Assembly: GCF_000185365.1 (NCBI RefSeq)
Contig: NZ_GL622241.1
Coordinates: 937,612 to 1,001,611, forward strand
DNA from: Enterococcus italicus DSM 15952
GTDB taxonomy: Bacteria > Bacillota > Bacilli > Lactobacillales > Enterococcaceae
Length of the DNA: 64,000 nt
Direction of reading: 5' to 3'
Within the stretch, counting starts at the first letter, position 1. Each line of letters opens with the position of its first letter. Shown here one piece after another: positions 1 to 8,655 of the stretch. The translations under genes and the position numbers were made by a program. The notes beneath the pieces were generated by a model. It ran no database searches, was not told where the DNA came from, and saw only the letters and a list, made by a program, of their open reading frames with translations.

Positions 1-447
1 GAGTTTGCGATTGAATTCATCTTTGGCACGGTCCATCTTTTCGACGTAAGGGAAATACGCTTCTGAAATCAAAAACAAACTGACAAATAAAAATTTATAG
101 ACAGATATTTCGGGATTGCGTGCTAAGTAGCGCTTCATCCGCTCGATAATATAGGCGTTCTCGTGGTTATAGATGGTCAATAAGCGGTCGCGTTTGGCCA
201 CAAAGGTCATCGGGATCGTCTCATAGTGATTGTCATCTTTGGTCTGGTTTAAGACATTGAAGATGACAGTCAGGGTATCCGTATCAAATTCGTACTCGGT
301 ATGGGCGCGTTCATTTTTATCCAGGGCGTAAGAAAGTGTCTCAGGATCAATCTCGTATTCTTCGTAGACATTGGAGGAATCGGCTAGGCGATCGGAATCG
401 ATCGTAATCCATAGACAGTTTTCTCCGAAAGGGGTTCTTGTAATCAT
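1..447 (-). CDS. CorA-family divalent cation transporter, N-terminal part (partial at window edge)
   Basis: The reading frame opens at an ATG at 445-447 on the minus strand and runs off the left edge, giving about 149 residues. The start lies a few bases after an AAAGGA-like ribosome site. The protein begins MITRTPFGENCLW and contains an acidic stretch (YEEYEIDPETLSYAL) followed by alternating strands and helices (TLTVIFNVL, TIPMTFVAKRDRLLTIYN, KFLFVSLFLISEAYFPYV). This resembles the cytoplasmic N-terminal domain of Lactobacillales CorA-like magnesium/cobalt transporters. The C-terminal membrane helices and the GMN signature that would prove the family lie outside the window. Assignment is therefore from the overall N-domain pattern. 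It is followed by a convergently read spacer and the SDR gene on the same strand. Confidence 0.6.
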   Translation of the reverse strand, partial: MITRTPFGENCLWITIDSDRLADSSNVYEEYEIDPETLSYALDKNERAHTEYEFDTDTLTVIFNVLNQTKDDNHYETIPMTFVAKRDRLLTIYNHENAYIIERMKRYLARNPEISVYKFLFVSLFLISEAYFPYVEKMDRAKDEFNRKL

Positions 448-510
448 TGTCTTATCCTTTCGTTTTTTTTTAACTATAGCATGTCCAATGACTGGTGACT
501 AGAAAAAAAT

Positions 511-537
511 ACCCCGGCTGGTCTGGCCAGTCGGGGT
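511..537 (-). terminator. Rho-independent terminator of the SDR gene
   Basis: An 11-bp GC-rich stem (ACCCCGGCTGG at 511-521 with CCAGTCGGGGT at 527-537, one G-U pair) is followed on the minus strand by a run of T (501-510 read in reverse). It sits directly after the stop codon of the minus-strand SDR gene. Confidence 0.85.
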
Positions 538-548
538 GTAGTCGGCGA

Positions 549-1439
549 TTAGTTAATCGCTTCGCCACCTGTGACGCCGTAGATTTGGGCGGTGACATAG
601 CTGGCTTTGTTTGATGCTAAAAAGACATAGACGGGTGCTAGTTCGACGGGTTGACCGGCGCGACCGAGTAACGTGTCTTGGCCAAACTCTGGCAGTTCTT
701 CTAATGGTTGGCCACCGTCTAGTTGCAAGGGCGTCCAGACTGGACCGGGTGCGACGCCATTGACGCGGATGCCTTTTTTAGCAAATTGTTTCGCCAAGCT
801 GATGGTCAAGCTGCGGATGGATGCTTTGGTCGCGGCATAGTCGAGTAAGTTCCCACTAGGGTTAAAACCTTGAGTGGAAGTCGATGTCACGATTGCACCT
901 CCCGCTGGTAAATAGGGCTCGGCGGCTTTGATGAGGGCAAACATCGAGACAATATTGACCGTAAAGGTGTCACGGACTTGTTGGATCGGAAGTTGGGCGA
1001 TGTCTTCTTGGCTAATTTGTTGGGCGGCATTTAACACTAAGGTATCTAAACCACCTAGTCCCGCGACGGCTTGTTTGACTAGCTTTTCTGGAGCGGACTC
1101 CTCTCGTAAATCAGCTGGCAATAGCACGACTTTGCGGCCGGCTTGCTCGATATAGTTCGCGACTTCTTGGGCATCTTTCTCTTCACCGGGTAAAAAGTGC
1201 AAAGCAATATCGGCGCCCTCACGTGCATAAGCGATAGCGACTGCGTGACCGATGCCAGAGTCTGCACCTGTAATCAAGACGCGGCGGTTTTCCAATTGAT
1301 GTGTCCCTTGGTAGCTTTCTTCACCGCAGTCAGGGGTGATGGACATCTCATCCTGCACGGCAACGTCTTCTTGGTCTTCTTTATTGAAGGTCCCTGTATG
1401 GTACAATTTGCGTGGATCGATTAGCACTGGTTCTGTCAT
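549..1439 (-). CDS. SDR family oxidoreductase (glucose/ribitol dehydrogenase type, YhdF/YhxC-like)
   Basis: This is a short-chain dehydrogenase that should use NAD(P)H in the cytoplasm. It has the N-terminal extension typical of the stress-associated YhdF/YhxC group (TEPVLIDPRKLYHTG..., about 50 residues) before the Rossmann start RRVLITGADSGIGHAVA. It then shows the LNAAQQ strand, the active-site Ser in STSTQGFNPSG, and the YAATK Tyr-Lys pair. PGPVWTPL and the C-terminal GxxxTGGEAIN end complete the fold. The chosen ATG at 1439 has an AAGGAG site 8 bases upstream; a longer frame from 1487 has none. The substrate cannot be read from sequence. Related genes in other Firmicutes belong to general stress regulons, which is family knowledge and not shown here. 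Confidence 0.9.
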   Translation of the reverse strand: MTEPVLIDPRKLYHTGTFNKEDQEDVAVQDEMSITPDCGEESYQGTHQLENRRVLITGADSGIGHAVAIAYAREGADIALHFLPGEEKDAQEVANYIEQAGRKVVLLPADLREESAPEKLVKQAVAGLGGLDTLVLNAAQQISQEDIAQLPIQQVRDTFTVNIVSMFALIKAAEPYLPAGGAIVTSTSTQGFNPSGNLLDYAATKASIRSLTISLAKQFAKKGIRVNGVAPGPVWTPLQLDGGQPLEELPEFGQDTLLGRAGQPVELAPVYVFLASNKASYVTAQIYGVTGGEAIN

Positions 1440-1536
1440 AGCTGTCACTCCTTTTTCTTTGATACATTTAGTATACGCTAGGAACAAGCACGCCCCAAAT
1501 AGAACGGTGCATATGGAATGCTAGGGACGCGCTTTT

Positions 1537-1564
1537 TGCTTCTTAAGGGTATTCCTTGTATAAT
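1537..1564 (+). promoter_or_regulatory. Promoter of the dihydrouridine synthase/VOC pair
   Basis: TTGCTT at 1537-1542 and a perfect TATAAT at 1559-1564 with a 16-base spacer, lying in the divergent spacer between the SDR gene and the downstream plus-strand gene. Confidence 0.6.
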
Positions 1565-1618
1565 GGTCATGATTTTTGACAAGTCGGCAACACTGATTGC
1601 CAGAACGGAGCAGAAGGA

Positions 1619-2614
1619 ATGGAGACAAATTTTTGGGCCGAGTTACCAAAGCCCTTTTTTATATTGGCACCAATGGAAGATGTGACTGATGTGGTCTTTC
1701 GCCATGTCGTGCAGCAAGCCGGTGCGCCAGATGTGTTTTTTACGGAGTTTACGAACTCGGATAGTTATTGTCATCCGGATGGCATCGAGAGTGTTCGCGG
1801 ACGCTTGGTCTTTACGGAAGATGAGCAGCCGATTGTTGCGCATATCTGGGGGGACAAGCCAGAGTTTTTCCGTCAGATGAGTCTTGGGATGGCGGAGATG
1901 GGCTTTAAGGGAATCGATATTAATATGGGGTGTCCGGTCCCTAATGTAGCTGAGCGTGGCAAGGGTAGTGGCTTGATTCTACGGCCGGAAGTGGCGGCAG
2001 AACTGATCGACGCGGCAAAAGCGGGTGGCTTACCAGTCAGTGTCAAGACGCGCTTAGGCTTTGAAGAGTTAGCCGAGCATCAAGACTGGATCGAGCATTT
2101 ATTGCGTCAAGATATCGCCAATCTGTCGATTCATCTACGTACCCGTAAGGAAATGAGTAAGGTGGCAGCACATTGGGAGATGATTCCTTTGGTGACTGCT
2201 ATCCGTGACCGGGTCGCTCCCCAGACAACAATTACGATTAATGGCGACATCCCCGATCGTGCGACAGGGCTGGCTTTAGCGGAGAAATATGGGGTCGATG
2301 GCATTATGATTGGGCGTGGGATTTTTAAAAATCCGTTTGCCTTTGAAAAAGAGCCTCGTCAGCATTCTGCGAGTGAGTTGCTTGATTTATTACGTTTGCA
2401 ATTGGACTTACAAGATACGTACAAAGAGCGCGTGCCGCGGCCGATTGTCGGCTTGCATCGTTTTTTTAAAATTTATGTCAAAGGGTTTCCAGGTGCGAGT
2501 GAGTTGCGTGTGCGCCTAATGGGAACAAAATCAACAGCGCAAGTGCGCGAGTTGCTCGATGCATTTGAGCAGGGTGCTTTTAAGCCAAACTCTAGTGAAA
2601 CACTGATAGAGTAA
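1619..2614 (+). CDS. tRNA-dihydrouridine synthase (second Dus paralogue)
   Basis: This FMN-dependent enzyme reduces uridine to dihydrouridine in the D loop of tRNA. At 331 residues it has the usual Dus layout. [15 protein letters not shown] opens the FMN-binding barrel, and INMGCPVPN near residue 104 carries the catalytic cysteine. VSVKTRLGF, the SIHLRTR strand, ITINGD and [15 protein letters not shown] provide flavin and tRNA contacts. The position after GCPVP is Asn where many Dus proteins have Lys; this variant seems common in lactic acid bacteria. A second Dus, the DusB type, lies near the right end of the window, so the two probably modify different positions or tRNAs. A VOC-family gene follows after 16 bases with its own GGAGG site, so the two are likely co-transcribed. 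Confidence 0.92.
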   Translation: METNFWAELPKPFFILAPMEDVTDVVFRHVVQQAGAPDVFFTEFTNSDSYCHPDGIESVRGRLVFTEDEQPIVAHIWGDKPEFFRQMSLGMAEMGFKGIDINMGCPVPNVAERGKGSGLILRPEVAAELIDAAKAGGLPVSVKTRLGFEELAEHQDWIEHLLRQDIANLSIHLRTRKEMSKVAAHWEMIPLVTAIRDRVAPQTTITINGDIPDRATGLALAEKYGVDGIMIGRGIFKNPFAFEKEPRQHSASELLDLLRLQLDLQDTYKERVPRPIVGLHRFFKIYVKGFPGASELRVRLMGTKSTAQVRELLDAFEQGAFKPNSSETLIE

Positions 2615-2630
2615 AAACGGAGGTATTACG

Positions 2631-3029
2631 ATGACAACAGTCTTTGCGAATTTTCCAGTAACAGATTTGCCACGTTCGATTGTGTTTTATGAAGCATTAG
2701 GATTTCAAAAAAATGAAGAATTTTCTAATGAACAAGCCAGTGCGTTGGTGTGGGATGATACCTTTTGGGTGATGTTATTGACGACGCCTTTTTACGAGGA
2801 GTTTTTAAGCGCGGGCAAAGTTGTCGCGGATACCAAAAAAGTGAGTGGCGCCCTCGTAGCATTTACAGTGGACAGTGTCGAAAAAGTCAAAGAACTAGGT
2901 CGACTAGCCGAGCAGCACGGAGGTCGTGTCAGAAGGGTGAATCGTGACATCCCTGAAGAGCTGATGTATGAGCTCGAGATTGAAGATCCAGATGGCAATC
3001 AATTGGAGCCTTGTTGGTTGAAAAGCTAA
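2631..3029 (+). CDS. VOC (glyoxalase/bleomycin-resistance fold) family protein
   Basis: A 132-residue single VOC domain in the glyoxalase I/extradiol dioxygenase superfamily. It opens TVFANFPVTDLPRSIVFYEALGF and closes with the diagnostic YELEIEDPDGNQLEPCW, where the Glu of NQLEP is the usual C-terminal metal ligand. The first-strand ligand position is not a clear His, so metal binding is uncertain. Proteins of this size and shape in Firmicutes are usually annotated as glyoxalase-like or PhnB-like without known substrate. It begins 16 bases after the Dus gene with a good GGAGG site. Function beyond the fold is not inferable. Confidence 0.8.
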   Translation: MTTVFANFPVTDLPRSIVFYEALGFQKNEEFSNEQASALVWDDTFWVMLLTTPFYEEFLSAGKVVADTKKVSGALVAFTVDSVEKVKELGRLAEQHGGRVRRVNRDIPEELMYELEIEDPDGNQLEPCWLKS

Positions 3030-3036
3030 AAAAAGG

Positions 3037-3065
3037 TTGACGATAGGGGTGGCTATGTGTATAGT
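3037..3065 (+). promoter_or_regulatory. Strong promoter for the leader peptide and amino-acid transporter
   Basis: TTGACG at 3037-3042 and TATAGT at 3060-3065 with an ideal 17-base spacer. Transcription would start near 3072, about 25 bases before the leader peptide start codon. Confidence 0.85.
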
Positions 3066-3095
3066 AGACCCATACAATTCAGAGGAGGACTTCAG

Positions 3096-3155
3096 ATGCA
3101 AACGAAAAAAGCGATGAATCAAGTACGATTTTATTACTATGCTTTTTATAGATAA
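3096..3155 (+). CDS. Aromatic-rich leader peptide (19 residues)
   Basis: An ATG at 3096 preceded by GAGGAGG (7 bases away) opens a 19-codon frame encoding MQTKKAMNQVRFYYYAFYR, ending in TAA at 3153-3155. Six of its last eight residues are Phe or Tyr, with Arg at both ends of that run. It lies between a strong promoter and a terminator that has an alternative fold. That arrangement matches the ribosome-stalling leader peptides of attenuated amino-acid operons. No homologue was recalled, so the assignment rests on position, ribosome site, codon run and RNA folds. The inferred role is to sense charged tRNA-Tyr, tRNA-Phe or possibly tRNA-Arg and control the downstream ABC transporter. Confidence 0.7.
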   Translation: MQTKKAMNQVRFYYYAFYR

Positions 3156-3316
3156 TGTTTGCATCAAGTAGGTGCAAACACCAGTTGTTTGTATCTATGA
3201 AGAGCTTGTTTTTGATGCCTGCATAGATAAATATCTAATGCGGGTTGTCAGCTTACGTTTTTATTTTTTTAAACGATTAGTCAACGGCATTAGATACGTC
3301 TAATGCCGTTTTTTTT
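3156..3316 (+). promoter_or_regulatory. Transcription attenuator: two hairpins, antiterminator and terminator
   Basis: Directly after the leader stop codon come a perfect 8-bp hairpin (TGTTTGCA 3156-3163 with TGCAAACA 3173-3180) and a second perfect 8-bp hairpin (TATCTATG 3192-3199 with CATAGATA 3222-3229). ATCTAATGC at 3233-3241 can pair with GCATTAGAT at 3287-3295. The intrinsic terminator stem at 3284-3294/3299-3309 uses the same 3' segment and is followed by eight T. The two pairings exclude each other, as expected for an antiterminator and terminator. The inference is that ribosome position on the leader peptide selects the fold. Confidence 0.7.
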
Positions 3317-3345
3317 GTATGAAAAAAAGGAAAGAAGGAATAGAA

Positions 3346-4962
3346 ATGAAGGGAAAAGGGAAGCAGCACACATGGCTAAAATGGGGGATGGCGCTCCTTG
3401 CGTTCGTCATCAGCTGGCAGCTGTCAACAACGGTCCATGCACAGGAGAAACAAGTCGTCATCGTCGGGACATCTGGTCAGACAAAACCCATGGATTACTT
3501 CAATGACAAAAATGAACTGACAGGCTTTGAAATTGATGTCTTAAAAGAAATCGAAAGTCGGTCAGATACGATAACTTTTCAATTTGAAACGGCGGAGTTT
3601 GCATCATTATTTGCCGGCTTAGATTCGAAAAAATTTGACCTAGTAGTCAATAACTTAGGCGAGAGTGGCGACCGACGCAAAAAGTACTTATTTTCTTTAT
3701 ACCCATATATCGTCACGCACAATGTCTTAATTACCAAAACCGATCAGCCGGATAATCTGACTGTCGCTGACTTGAAAGGAAAATCCATCGCCGTCGTTCC
3801 GGCTTCACCACAATCACAGTTTCTCGAAGCGTGGAACAAAGAAAATCCTGACGACGCAGTCACGATTCAATACGTGGATTCTGATCCATCGCAAATTATC
3901 CGCGATGTCTACAGTGGGAAGTTCGATGCGACTATCTATGCAACGACGTACGTTCATGATGTAGAGCAGACTTTTGGCATTCAATTAAAGCAACACACCA
4001 TCGAAAATGAAGACCAAATACGACAACCGGGTTCTTATTTTATTTTCCGCAAAGATGAGTTGACGCTAAGGAATGAAATGGACGAGATTTTAGCAGAAAT
4101 GCGTGAAGACGGGACACTCACGAAAATTAGTATGAAATACCTTGGTCAAGATGATATCCAGCTAACAAAAGCATTAATCGAAAAAAATGACAAATTGAAT
4201 GAAGAGAACGCGACGACCTCAGACAGTGATACCGCACAAGCAGAGACGAATGAGACAACAGACGGGAAACTATTTGTCCCCTCGTTGATTCCGTCAATTA
4301 TCGCTCAACTGCTACCCAAATTACCGATTACGTTACTAATGACGGTCGTGTCCGCAATTATTGGTCTGGGATTAGGCTTTTTGATTGCCGTGGTGAAAAT
4401 CCGCAATACCCCAGTCTTAACACAAATCTGTAGTGTGTTCGTCTCCTTTATGCGTGGGACACCACAGCTTGTGCAATTGTTCTTATCGTTTTATGGCTTT
4501 CCAATTTTAGTCGAATGGCTTTCCCAACAAATGGGCGTGACCGCAAATGTCAACGCCATCCCAGCGTTGGTGTATGTCTTTATTGCCTTTGGGTTAAATG
4601 AAGCAGCCTACACCTCAGAGACCTTCCGTGCAGCCTTACTATCGGTCAATAAAAATGAAATCGAAGCGGCACGCTCAATCGGCTTGACCAATGTGCAAAC
4701 GATGATGCGCATCATCTTGCCATCTGCCTTGATCGTCGCACTGCCGAACTTGGTGAATAGCTTTATTAGTCTCTTGAAAGCAACGTCACTGGCCTTTACG
4801 GTAACGATTATCGACATCATGGGCCAGACTAGAATTATCGCAGGGGCGAACTTGCGCTTTTTCGAAGCCTATATCGCCGTAGCTCTTGTCTATTGGGTGA
4901 TGTGTCTCTTGATTGAACAAGTAGCCAAACGCATCGAGCGCAAACTAAACGTCGACTTATAA
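3346..4962 (+). CDS. Amino-acid ABC transporter, fused substrate-binding protein and permease
   Basis: About 538 residues. A signal peptide or anchor ([24 protein letters not shown]) is followed by a family-3 solute-binding domain (about 40-270: [20 protein letters not shown], then [16 protein letters not shown] with the Arg that usually binds the substrate carboxylate). A Thr/Glu-rich linker leads to a His/Glu/Gln/Arg-type permease domain of several membrane helices (about 310-535) with the EAA loop ...[23 protein letters not shown]. This is the GlnP-type fusion of Firmicutes. The ATG at 3346 follows AGAAGGA; an ATG at 3319 abuts the attenuator T run and lacks a ribosome site. The ATPase follows after 13 bases. 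The substrate is a polar or other amino acid; the aromatic leader peptide suggests Tyr or Phe might be the signal or cargo. Confidence 0.9.
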   Translation: MKGKGKQHTWLKWGMALLAFVISWQLSTTVHAQEKQVVIVGTSGQTKPMDYFNDKNELTGFEIDVLKEIESRSDTITFQFETAEFASLFAGLDSKKFDLVVNNLGESGDRRKKYLFSLYPYIVTHNVLITKTDQPDNLTVADLKGKSIAVVPASPQSQFLEAWNKENPDDAVTIQYVDSDPSQIIRDVYSGKFDATIYATTYVHDVEQTFGIQLKQHTIENEDQIRQPGSYFIFRKDELTLRNEMDEILAEMREDGTLTKISMKYLGQDDIQLTKALIEKNDKLNEENATTSDSDTAQAETNETTDGKLFVPSLIPSIIAQLLPKLPITLLMTVVSAIIGLGLGFLIAVVKIRNTPVLTQICSVFVSFMRGTPQLVQLFLSFYGFPILVEWLSQQMGVTANVNAIPALVYVFIAFGLNEAAYTSETFRAALLSVNKNEIEAARSIGLTNVQTMMRIILPSALIVALPNLVNSFISLLKATSLAFTVTIIDIMGQTRIIAGANLRFFEAYIAVALVYWVMCLLIEQVAKRIERKLNVDL

Positions 4963-4975
4963 AAAGGAGAAGGTC

Positions 4976-5710
4976 ATGTTAACATTAAAAAATTGGAACA
5001 AATCATACAAAGAAAATCATGTGTTAAAAGATATTGACTTAACAGTTGGGACTGGAGACGTTTTGACGATCATTGGATCAAGTGGTTCTGGAAAATCGAC
5101 CTTGCTACGCTCCATCAATTTTTTAGAACCAGCCGATAGTGGTACGATTCAGATTGGTGCTTTGACACGGGATGTTCAAACAACGACCAAAGCCGATATA
5201 TTAGCGATTCGTCGGCAAACAGCGATGGTCTTTCAAAACTATGCATTGTTTTCCAAAAAAACAGTCAAAGAAAATGTCATGGAGGCGCTAGTTGCCGTAA
5301 AAAAAATGCCCGTAAAAAAGGCAAAGGTACTCGCTGAAGAACAACTAGAGCGTGTGGGAATGGCTGATCGAATGGACTTTTACCCGAATAAACTATCCGG
5401 TGGTCAGCAGCAGCGTGTAGGCATTGCGCGTGTCCTTGCTATTCAGCCAGAGGTAATTCTATTTGATGAACCAACGTCCGCACTCGATCCTGAGCTGGTC
5501 GCAGGTATTTTAGAACTAATCAAAGGTATCGCACATCAACAGACGACCATGATTATGGTAACTCATGAGATGAAATTTGCAAAAGAAGTCTCAGATCAAA
5601 TCATCTTCCTTGATCAAGGCCGCATTCTAGAGCAAGGGACACCAGAAGAGCTCTTCTTCCATACAAAAGAAGAACGCACGAAGCAATTTATCCAAGGATT
5701 TCAAGCATAG
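4976..5710 (+). CDS. Amino-acid ABC transporter ATP-binding protein (GlnQ-like)
   Basis: A 244-residue cytoplasmic ATPase that powers the preceding fused permease. It has Walker [10 protein letters not shown] (about residues 35-43), Q-loop VFQNYALF, signature LSGGQQQR, Walker [15 protein letters not shown] and the switch His in [12 protein letters not shown]. Length and the 13-base gap with an AAAAGGAG site fit a two-gene polar amino-acid importer operon. No other transporter gene is near. Expression should follow the upstream attenuator. A weak hairpin with a T run lies in the spacer after it. Confidence 0.93.
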   Translation: MLTLKNWNKSYKENHVLKDIDLTVGTGDVLTIIGSSGSGKSTLLRSINFLEPADSGTIQIGALTRDVQTTTKADILAIRRQTAMVFQNYALFSKKTVKENVMEALVAVKKMPVKKAKVLAEEQLERVGMADRMDFYPNKLSGGQQQRVGIARVLAIQPEVILFDEPTSALDPELVAGILELIKGIAHQQTTMIMVTHEMKFAKEVSDQIIFLDQGRILEQGTPEELFFHTKEERTKQFIQGFQA

Positions 5711-5822
5711 AGTTATTAGGACGGGCACTCAAGTAACGCTTTACCAGGTATCAATGACTCGTTGATTGCTTTTTCTGATAAATAGTTCATAGTCAGTAGT
5801 ATCTGGAAAGCGAGGAAATCAA

Positions 5823-6242
5823 ATGGACATTGGTGAAAAGATTCAATTGTTGAGAAAAGAAAAACAAATGACGCAAAATATGGTAGCGGAGGTACTGCAT
5901 GTCTCCACTCAAGCAGTTTCAAACTGGGAACGTGGAAAAGGGTACCCTGATATTCAAAATATTCTCCAACTTTCTGACTTGTTTGATGTGTCATTAGATG
6001 AATTAATTAAGGAAGACGTGGATTTTAAAGATGCGTTGCTTACAAAGAAAGTCAATGGTTGGATGGATTTGCTTTTTTATGGCTTGACTTTTGTTATTGG
6101 CTTGCTTTGTATTGGTTGGCAGATAAGTAAATGGGTGACCGGTGGCTTTCAACAAGTGAGTGTCTTTGTATTTGCTGTTGGTATGATTATGTTTGGGGAA
6201 TCCTGTTATTTTTGGTACAAAAGAAGGTTATCAAGAGGATAG
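5823..6242 (+). CDS. XRE-family transcriptional regulator with C-terminal membrane segments
   Basis: A 139-residue protein with an N-terminal Cro/CI-type helix-turn-helix (about residues 5-60: IQLLRKEKQMTQNMVAEVLHVSTQAVSNWERGKGYPDI...). It is followed by two hydrophobic segments (MDLLFYGLTFVIGLLCIGW and VSVFVFAVGMIMFGESCYFWY). The HTH with LSDLFDVSLDELIKED is the common Firmicutes membrane-linked XRE design, and a second member is encoded at about 18 kb. The ATG at 5823 follows an AGCGAGG-like site. The target genes are unknown; the neighbours are an amino-acid importer and an APC permease. Confidence 0.82.
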   Translation: MDIGEKIQLLRKEKQMTQNMVAEVLHVSTQAVSNWERGKGYPDIQNILQLSDLFDVSLDELIKEDVDFKDALLTKKVNGWMDLLFYGLTFVIGLLCIGWQISKWVTGGFQQVSVFVFAVGMIMFGESCYFWYKRRLSRG

Positions 6243-6270
6243 TTAGGAATCAGTGAATGCATGAAATAGC

Positions 6271-6302
6271 AATAACCCAGCTGAACAGTCAGCTGGGTTA
6301 TT
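6271..6302. terminator. Bidirectional intrinsic terminator
   Basis: A perfect 14-bp stem (AATAACCCAGCTGA at 6271-6284 with TCAGCTGGGTTATT at 6289-6302) with a 4-base loop. It lies between the convergent XRE gene and APC permease and has T-rich flanks in both directions. Confidence 0.9.
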
Positions 6303-6314
6303 TTATAAAAAAAG

Positions 6315-7658
6315 TTAACGAGACTTTTTATCCAGTGCTCTAGCAGTTGGCTTCCTATAACTAAAGAACATAATTGCGTACAATAGTGCAGTTAGGGCTG
6401 TGATGGTGAGGGCATTGTTGATCAAAATACCAATAAAAATCAATGACAACCCAACTAAGGCACAGCCACTAAAAATTAAATGGCGCGTGTTGTGCGTGCG
6501 TTTGGCTAGTACAAAGGCAGCAATAGTCAAAATCACCCAAGTCAGCAACACAGTATATGATAGACTGCCCACTAAGTAACCAAATAATTTCTCGCCGATA
6601 AAGTAAGAGACAATCACACCGATATACAGTGTACCGGTACAAAAGATTACAGCATTTTGTGGGACTTGATGATGATTGAGTGTCGTCAGTTTCTTTGCAA
6701 AAAGACTTGGTCGTTCTTGTAGACGGAAAAACAGCGTACGCGAAGATGCATAAACACCGGAATTAATCGAAGAAAAAAGCGCCAAAATAATGACAAAGTT
6801 GACAATGTCTGCAGCATAAGGGATGTGCATTTTTTCAAAAATAAGCACAAATGGGCTGACCTCACTCGCAGCCAGTGTTGTCCAAGGATAAAGAATCAAC
6901 AATAGCAACATAGGAATCAAATAAAACGACACGATTCGTCCCATTACACCACGGATGGCACGAGGAATTGCTGTCTTAGGATCCGCCGTTTCACTGACCG
7001 TCACGGCAATCAATTCTGATCCACCGTATGAATAAATGACCACCAACAAAGAGCTAATCATCCCTGACAAGCCAAATGGTGCAAAGCCGCCATGCTGATT
7101 CATCGCAGAGACAGTAGGAATCAAGCCTTGTGCAAGTGAGGCCTTACCAATTAAAAATAGGCCAAACAAAATCAGTAACACGATGACAGTAATCTTGGCC
7201 AGTGCTAACCAATATTCTGTTTCAGCGAACAAGCGGACTGAGTATAAGTTAATCAGAGTAGTCAATACCGCTAGACCGAAAACAAATACCCATACCGGAA
7301 TCGTCGGAAACCAGACTTGCATAAAGCTAGCTAGTGCGACCGCCTCGGCAATAATATTAATAATCCACATCGACCAGTAAAGCCAATCAATAAAGTCTGC
7401 GGCATGGTCGCCTAAGACCGGCTGAACCACACCTGACATGCCGCCTTTTAGCTTGTCATGCGATAAGACCAATTGTCCTAACCCAGTCATTACGACAAAT
7501 AAAATCAAGCCACCCAATAAAAAAGCCACCAATACAGATGGCCCAGCTAAGCCAATGGCACCACCACTTCCCTTAAATAGTCCAGCACCAATGGCACCAC
7601 CAAGCGCCAACATCGTAATGTGACGGGTAGTCATTTGTTTTTGTAAATTTGTTTCCAT
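6315..7658 (-). CDS. APC-superfamily amino-acid permease
   Basis: A 447-residue integral membrane protein with about 12 predicted helices. The N-terminal helix contains the APC signature TMLALGGAIGAGLFKGSGGAIGLAGP (written in part), with the Gly-rich kink that binds the amino-acid backbone. Later features are IINIIAEAVALASFMQVWFP, the YSYGGSELIAVTVSETADP loop typical of GABA/aromatic/basic amino-acid permeases, and FSSINSGVYASSRTLF. The ATG at 7658 follows a GAGG site. It is transcribed alone, between a shared terminator and a divergent nitroreductase. The substrate cannot be determined; the family includes RocE, GabP and AnsP-type carriers. Confidence 0.9.
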   Translation of the reverse strand: METNLQKQMTTRHITMLALGGAIGAGLFKGSGGAIGLAGPSVLVAFLLGGLILFVVMTGLGQLVLSHDKLKGGMSGVVQPVLGDHAADFIDWLYWSMWIINIIAEAVALASFMQVWFPTIPVWVFVFGLAVLTTLINLYSVRLFAETEYWLALAKITVIVLLILFGLFLIGKASLAQGLIPTVSAMNQHGGFAPFGLSGMISSLLVVIYSYGGSELIAVTVSETADPKTAIPRAIRGVMGRIVSFYLIPMLLLLILYPWTTLAASEVSPFVLIFEKMHIPYAADIVNFVIILALFSSINSGVYASSRTLFFRLQERPSLFAKKLTTLNHHQVPQNAVIFCTGTLYIGVIVSYFIGEKLFGYLVGSLSYTVLLTWVILTIAAFVLAKRTHNTRHLIFSGCALVGLSLIFIGILINNALTITALTALLYAIMFFSYRKPTARALDKKSR

Positions 7659-7841
7659 ATAAACCTCTTTCTCAAACCAGTTCCCATTTCTTTTCGAATC
7701 ATTTTATACTATCAGACAATTCAAAAAATGGGTAAATAGTGTGAATTTTCTAATGTTACATTCGTTTTACGATGAGTGATAGTTTATCAGCAGTCCCATT
7801 CGTAGTAAGATAAAGTCAGATTTTATCAAGGAGGAATGGCA

Positions 7842-8579
7842 ATGAACCAAACAATCAAACAATTAACCGACCACGTATCCGTGCGCGCATTTAAGGATAC
7901 ACCATTGACTGATAGCCAAAAAGAAACATTAGTGACAGCTGCTCGTAGTGGCTCGTCCTCGAATTTTGTTCAAGCGTTTTCGATTATTGACATTTCAGAT
8001 GCTGCCTTACGTTCTGAACTGGCGGCTATTACCAATAGTGCTCCTTATGTGAATCAGACAGGTGTCTTTTATGTATTTGTAGCGGATTTGTATCGCCAAG
8101 CGACACTATTAGAGGCCAACGGTGAATCGTTAGCAGGCATCCAATCGATGGAATCATTGATGGTAAGCATTGTTGATACGACAATTGCCGCGCAAAATAT
8201 GGCTGTAGCGGCTGAGTCACTGGACTTAGGTATTTGTTACATTGGTGGTATCCGTAATGATATCGACAAAGTGGCAAAATTATTAGACTTACCGCCATTT
8301 ACGGTTCCTGTTTTTGGTCTGACAATTGGGCATCCTGTATCCAAAAATAATCCAAAACCACGCATGCCTCAGAAAAATCAAGTCGCAGAAAACCACTATC
8401 CTCGTGAGCAATTCGCGAATCTAGGTGCGTATGAGGAGCAAACAGCAGCTTATTATGCCAAGCGCGGAGTGAATGCACAAGAAACGAGTTGGAGTGAAAA
8501 AAATATTCTCTTTTTCAAAGAGGTGAGACGTCCGGAAGTGGCTGAGTTTTTAAAGAAGCAAGGCTTTTTATTGGCTTAG
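7842..8579 (+). CDS. NADPH-dependent oxygen-insensitive nitroreductase (NfsA-like)
   Basis: A 245-residue FMN flavoprotein of the NfsA/FRP group. It opens NQTIKQLTDHVSVRAFKDTPLT with the Arg of the SVR motif that binds FMN phosphate. It then has ARSGSSSNFVQAFSII, the AAESLDLGICYIGGIRND flavin-binding stretch and VFGLTIGHPV. The family reduces nitroaromatics and quinones and can act as a flavin reductase. The AAGGAGG site at 7828-7834 is 7 bases from the ATG at 7842 but only 1 base from an in-frame ATG at 7836, so the downstream start is preferred. The gene appears monocistronic, in a divergent arrangement with the permease. Confidence 0.9.
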   Translation: MNQTIKQLTDHVSVRAFKDTPLTDSQKETLVTAARSGSSSNFVQAFSIIDISDAALRSELAAITNSAPYVNQTGVFYVFVADLYRQATLLEANGESLAGIQSMESLMVSIVDTTIAAQNMAVAAESLDLGICYIGGIRNDIDKVAKLLDLPPFTVPVFGLTIGHPVSKNNPKPRMPQKNQVAENHYPREQFANLGAYEEQTAAYYAKRGVNAQETSWSEKNILFFKEVRRPEVAEFLKKQGFLLA

Positions 8580-8655
8580 CTATCTAATCTTTCAAAGCGT
8601 ACAAATGTGGTATTTTTTGCTATGATGGAAAAAAAGATAGAAAAGAGGATGAGCG

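Noticed and set aside
1619..2614. Possible loss of function in the first Dus because Asn replaces Lys after the catalytic Cys region
   Set aside because: The catalytic Cys and all other motifs are intact, and the Asn variant appears typical of this lactic-acid-bacterial subfamily from memory.
3319..3345. Upstream ATG as start of the fused transporter gene
   Set aside because: It abuts the attenuator T run and has no ribosome site, while ATG 3346 has AGAAGGA at good spacing.
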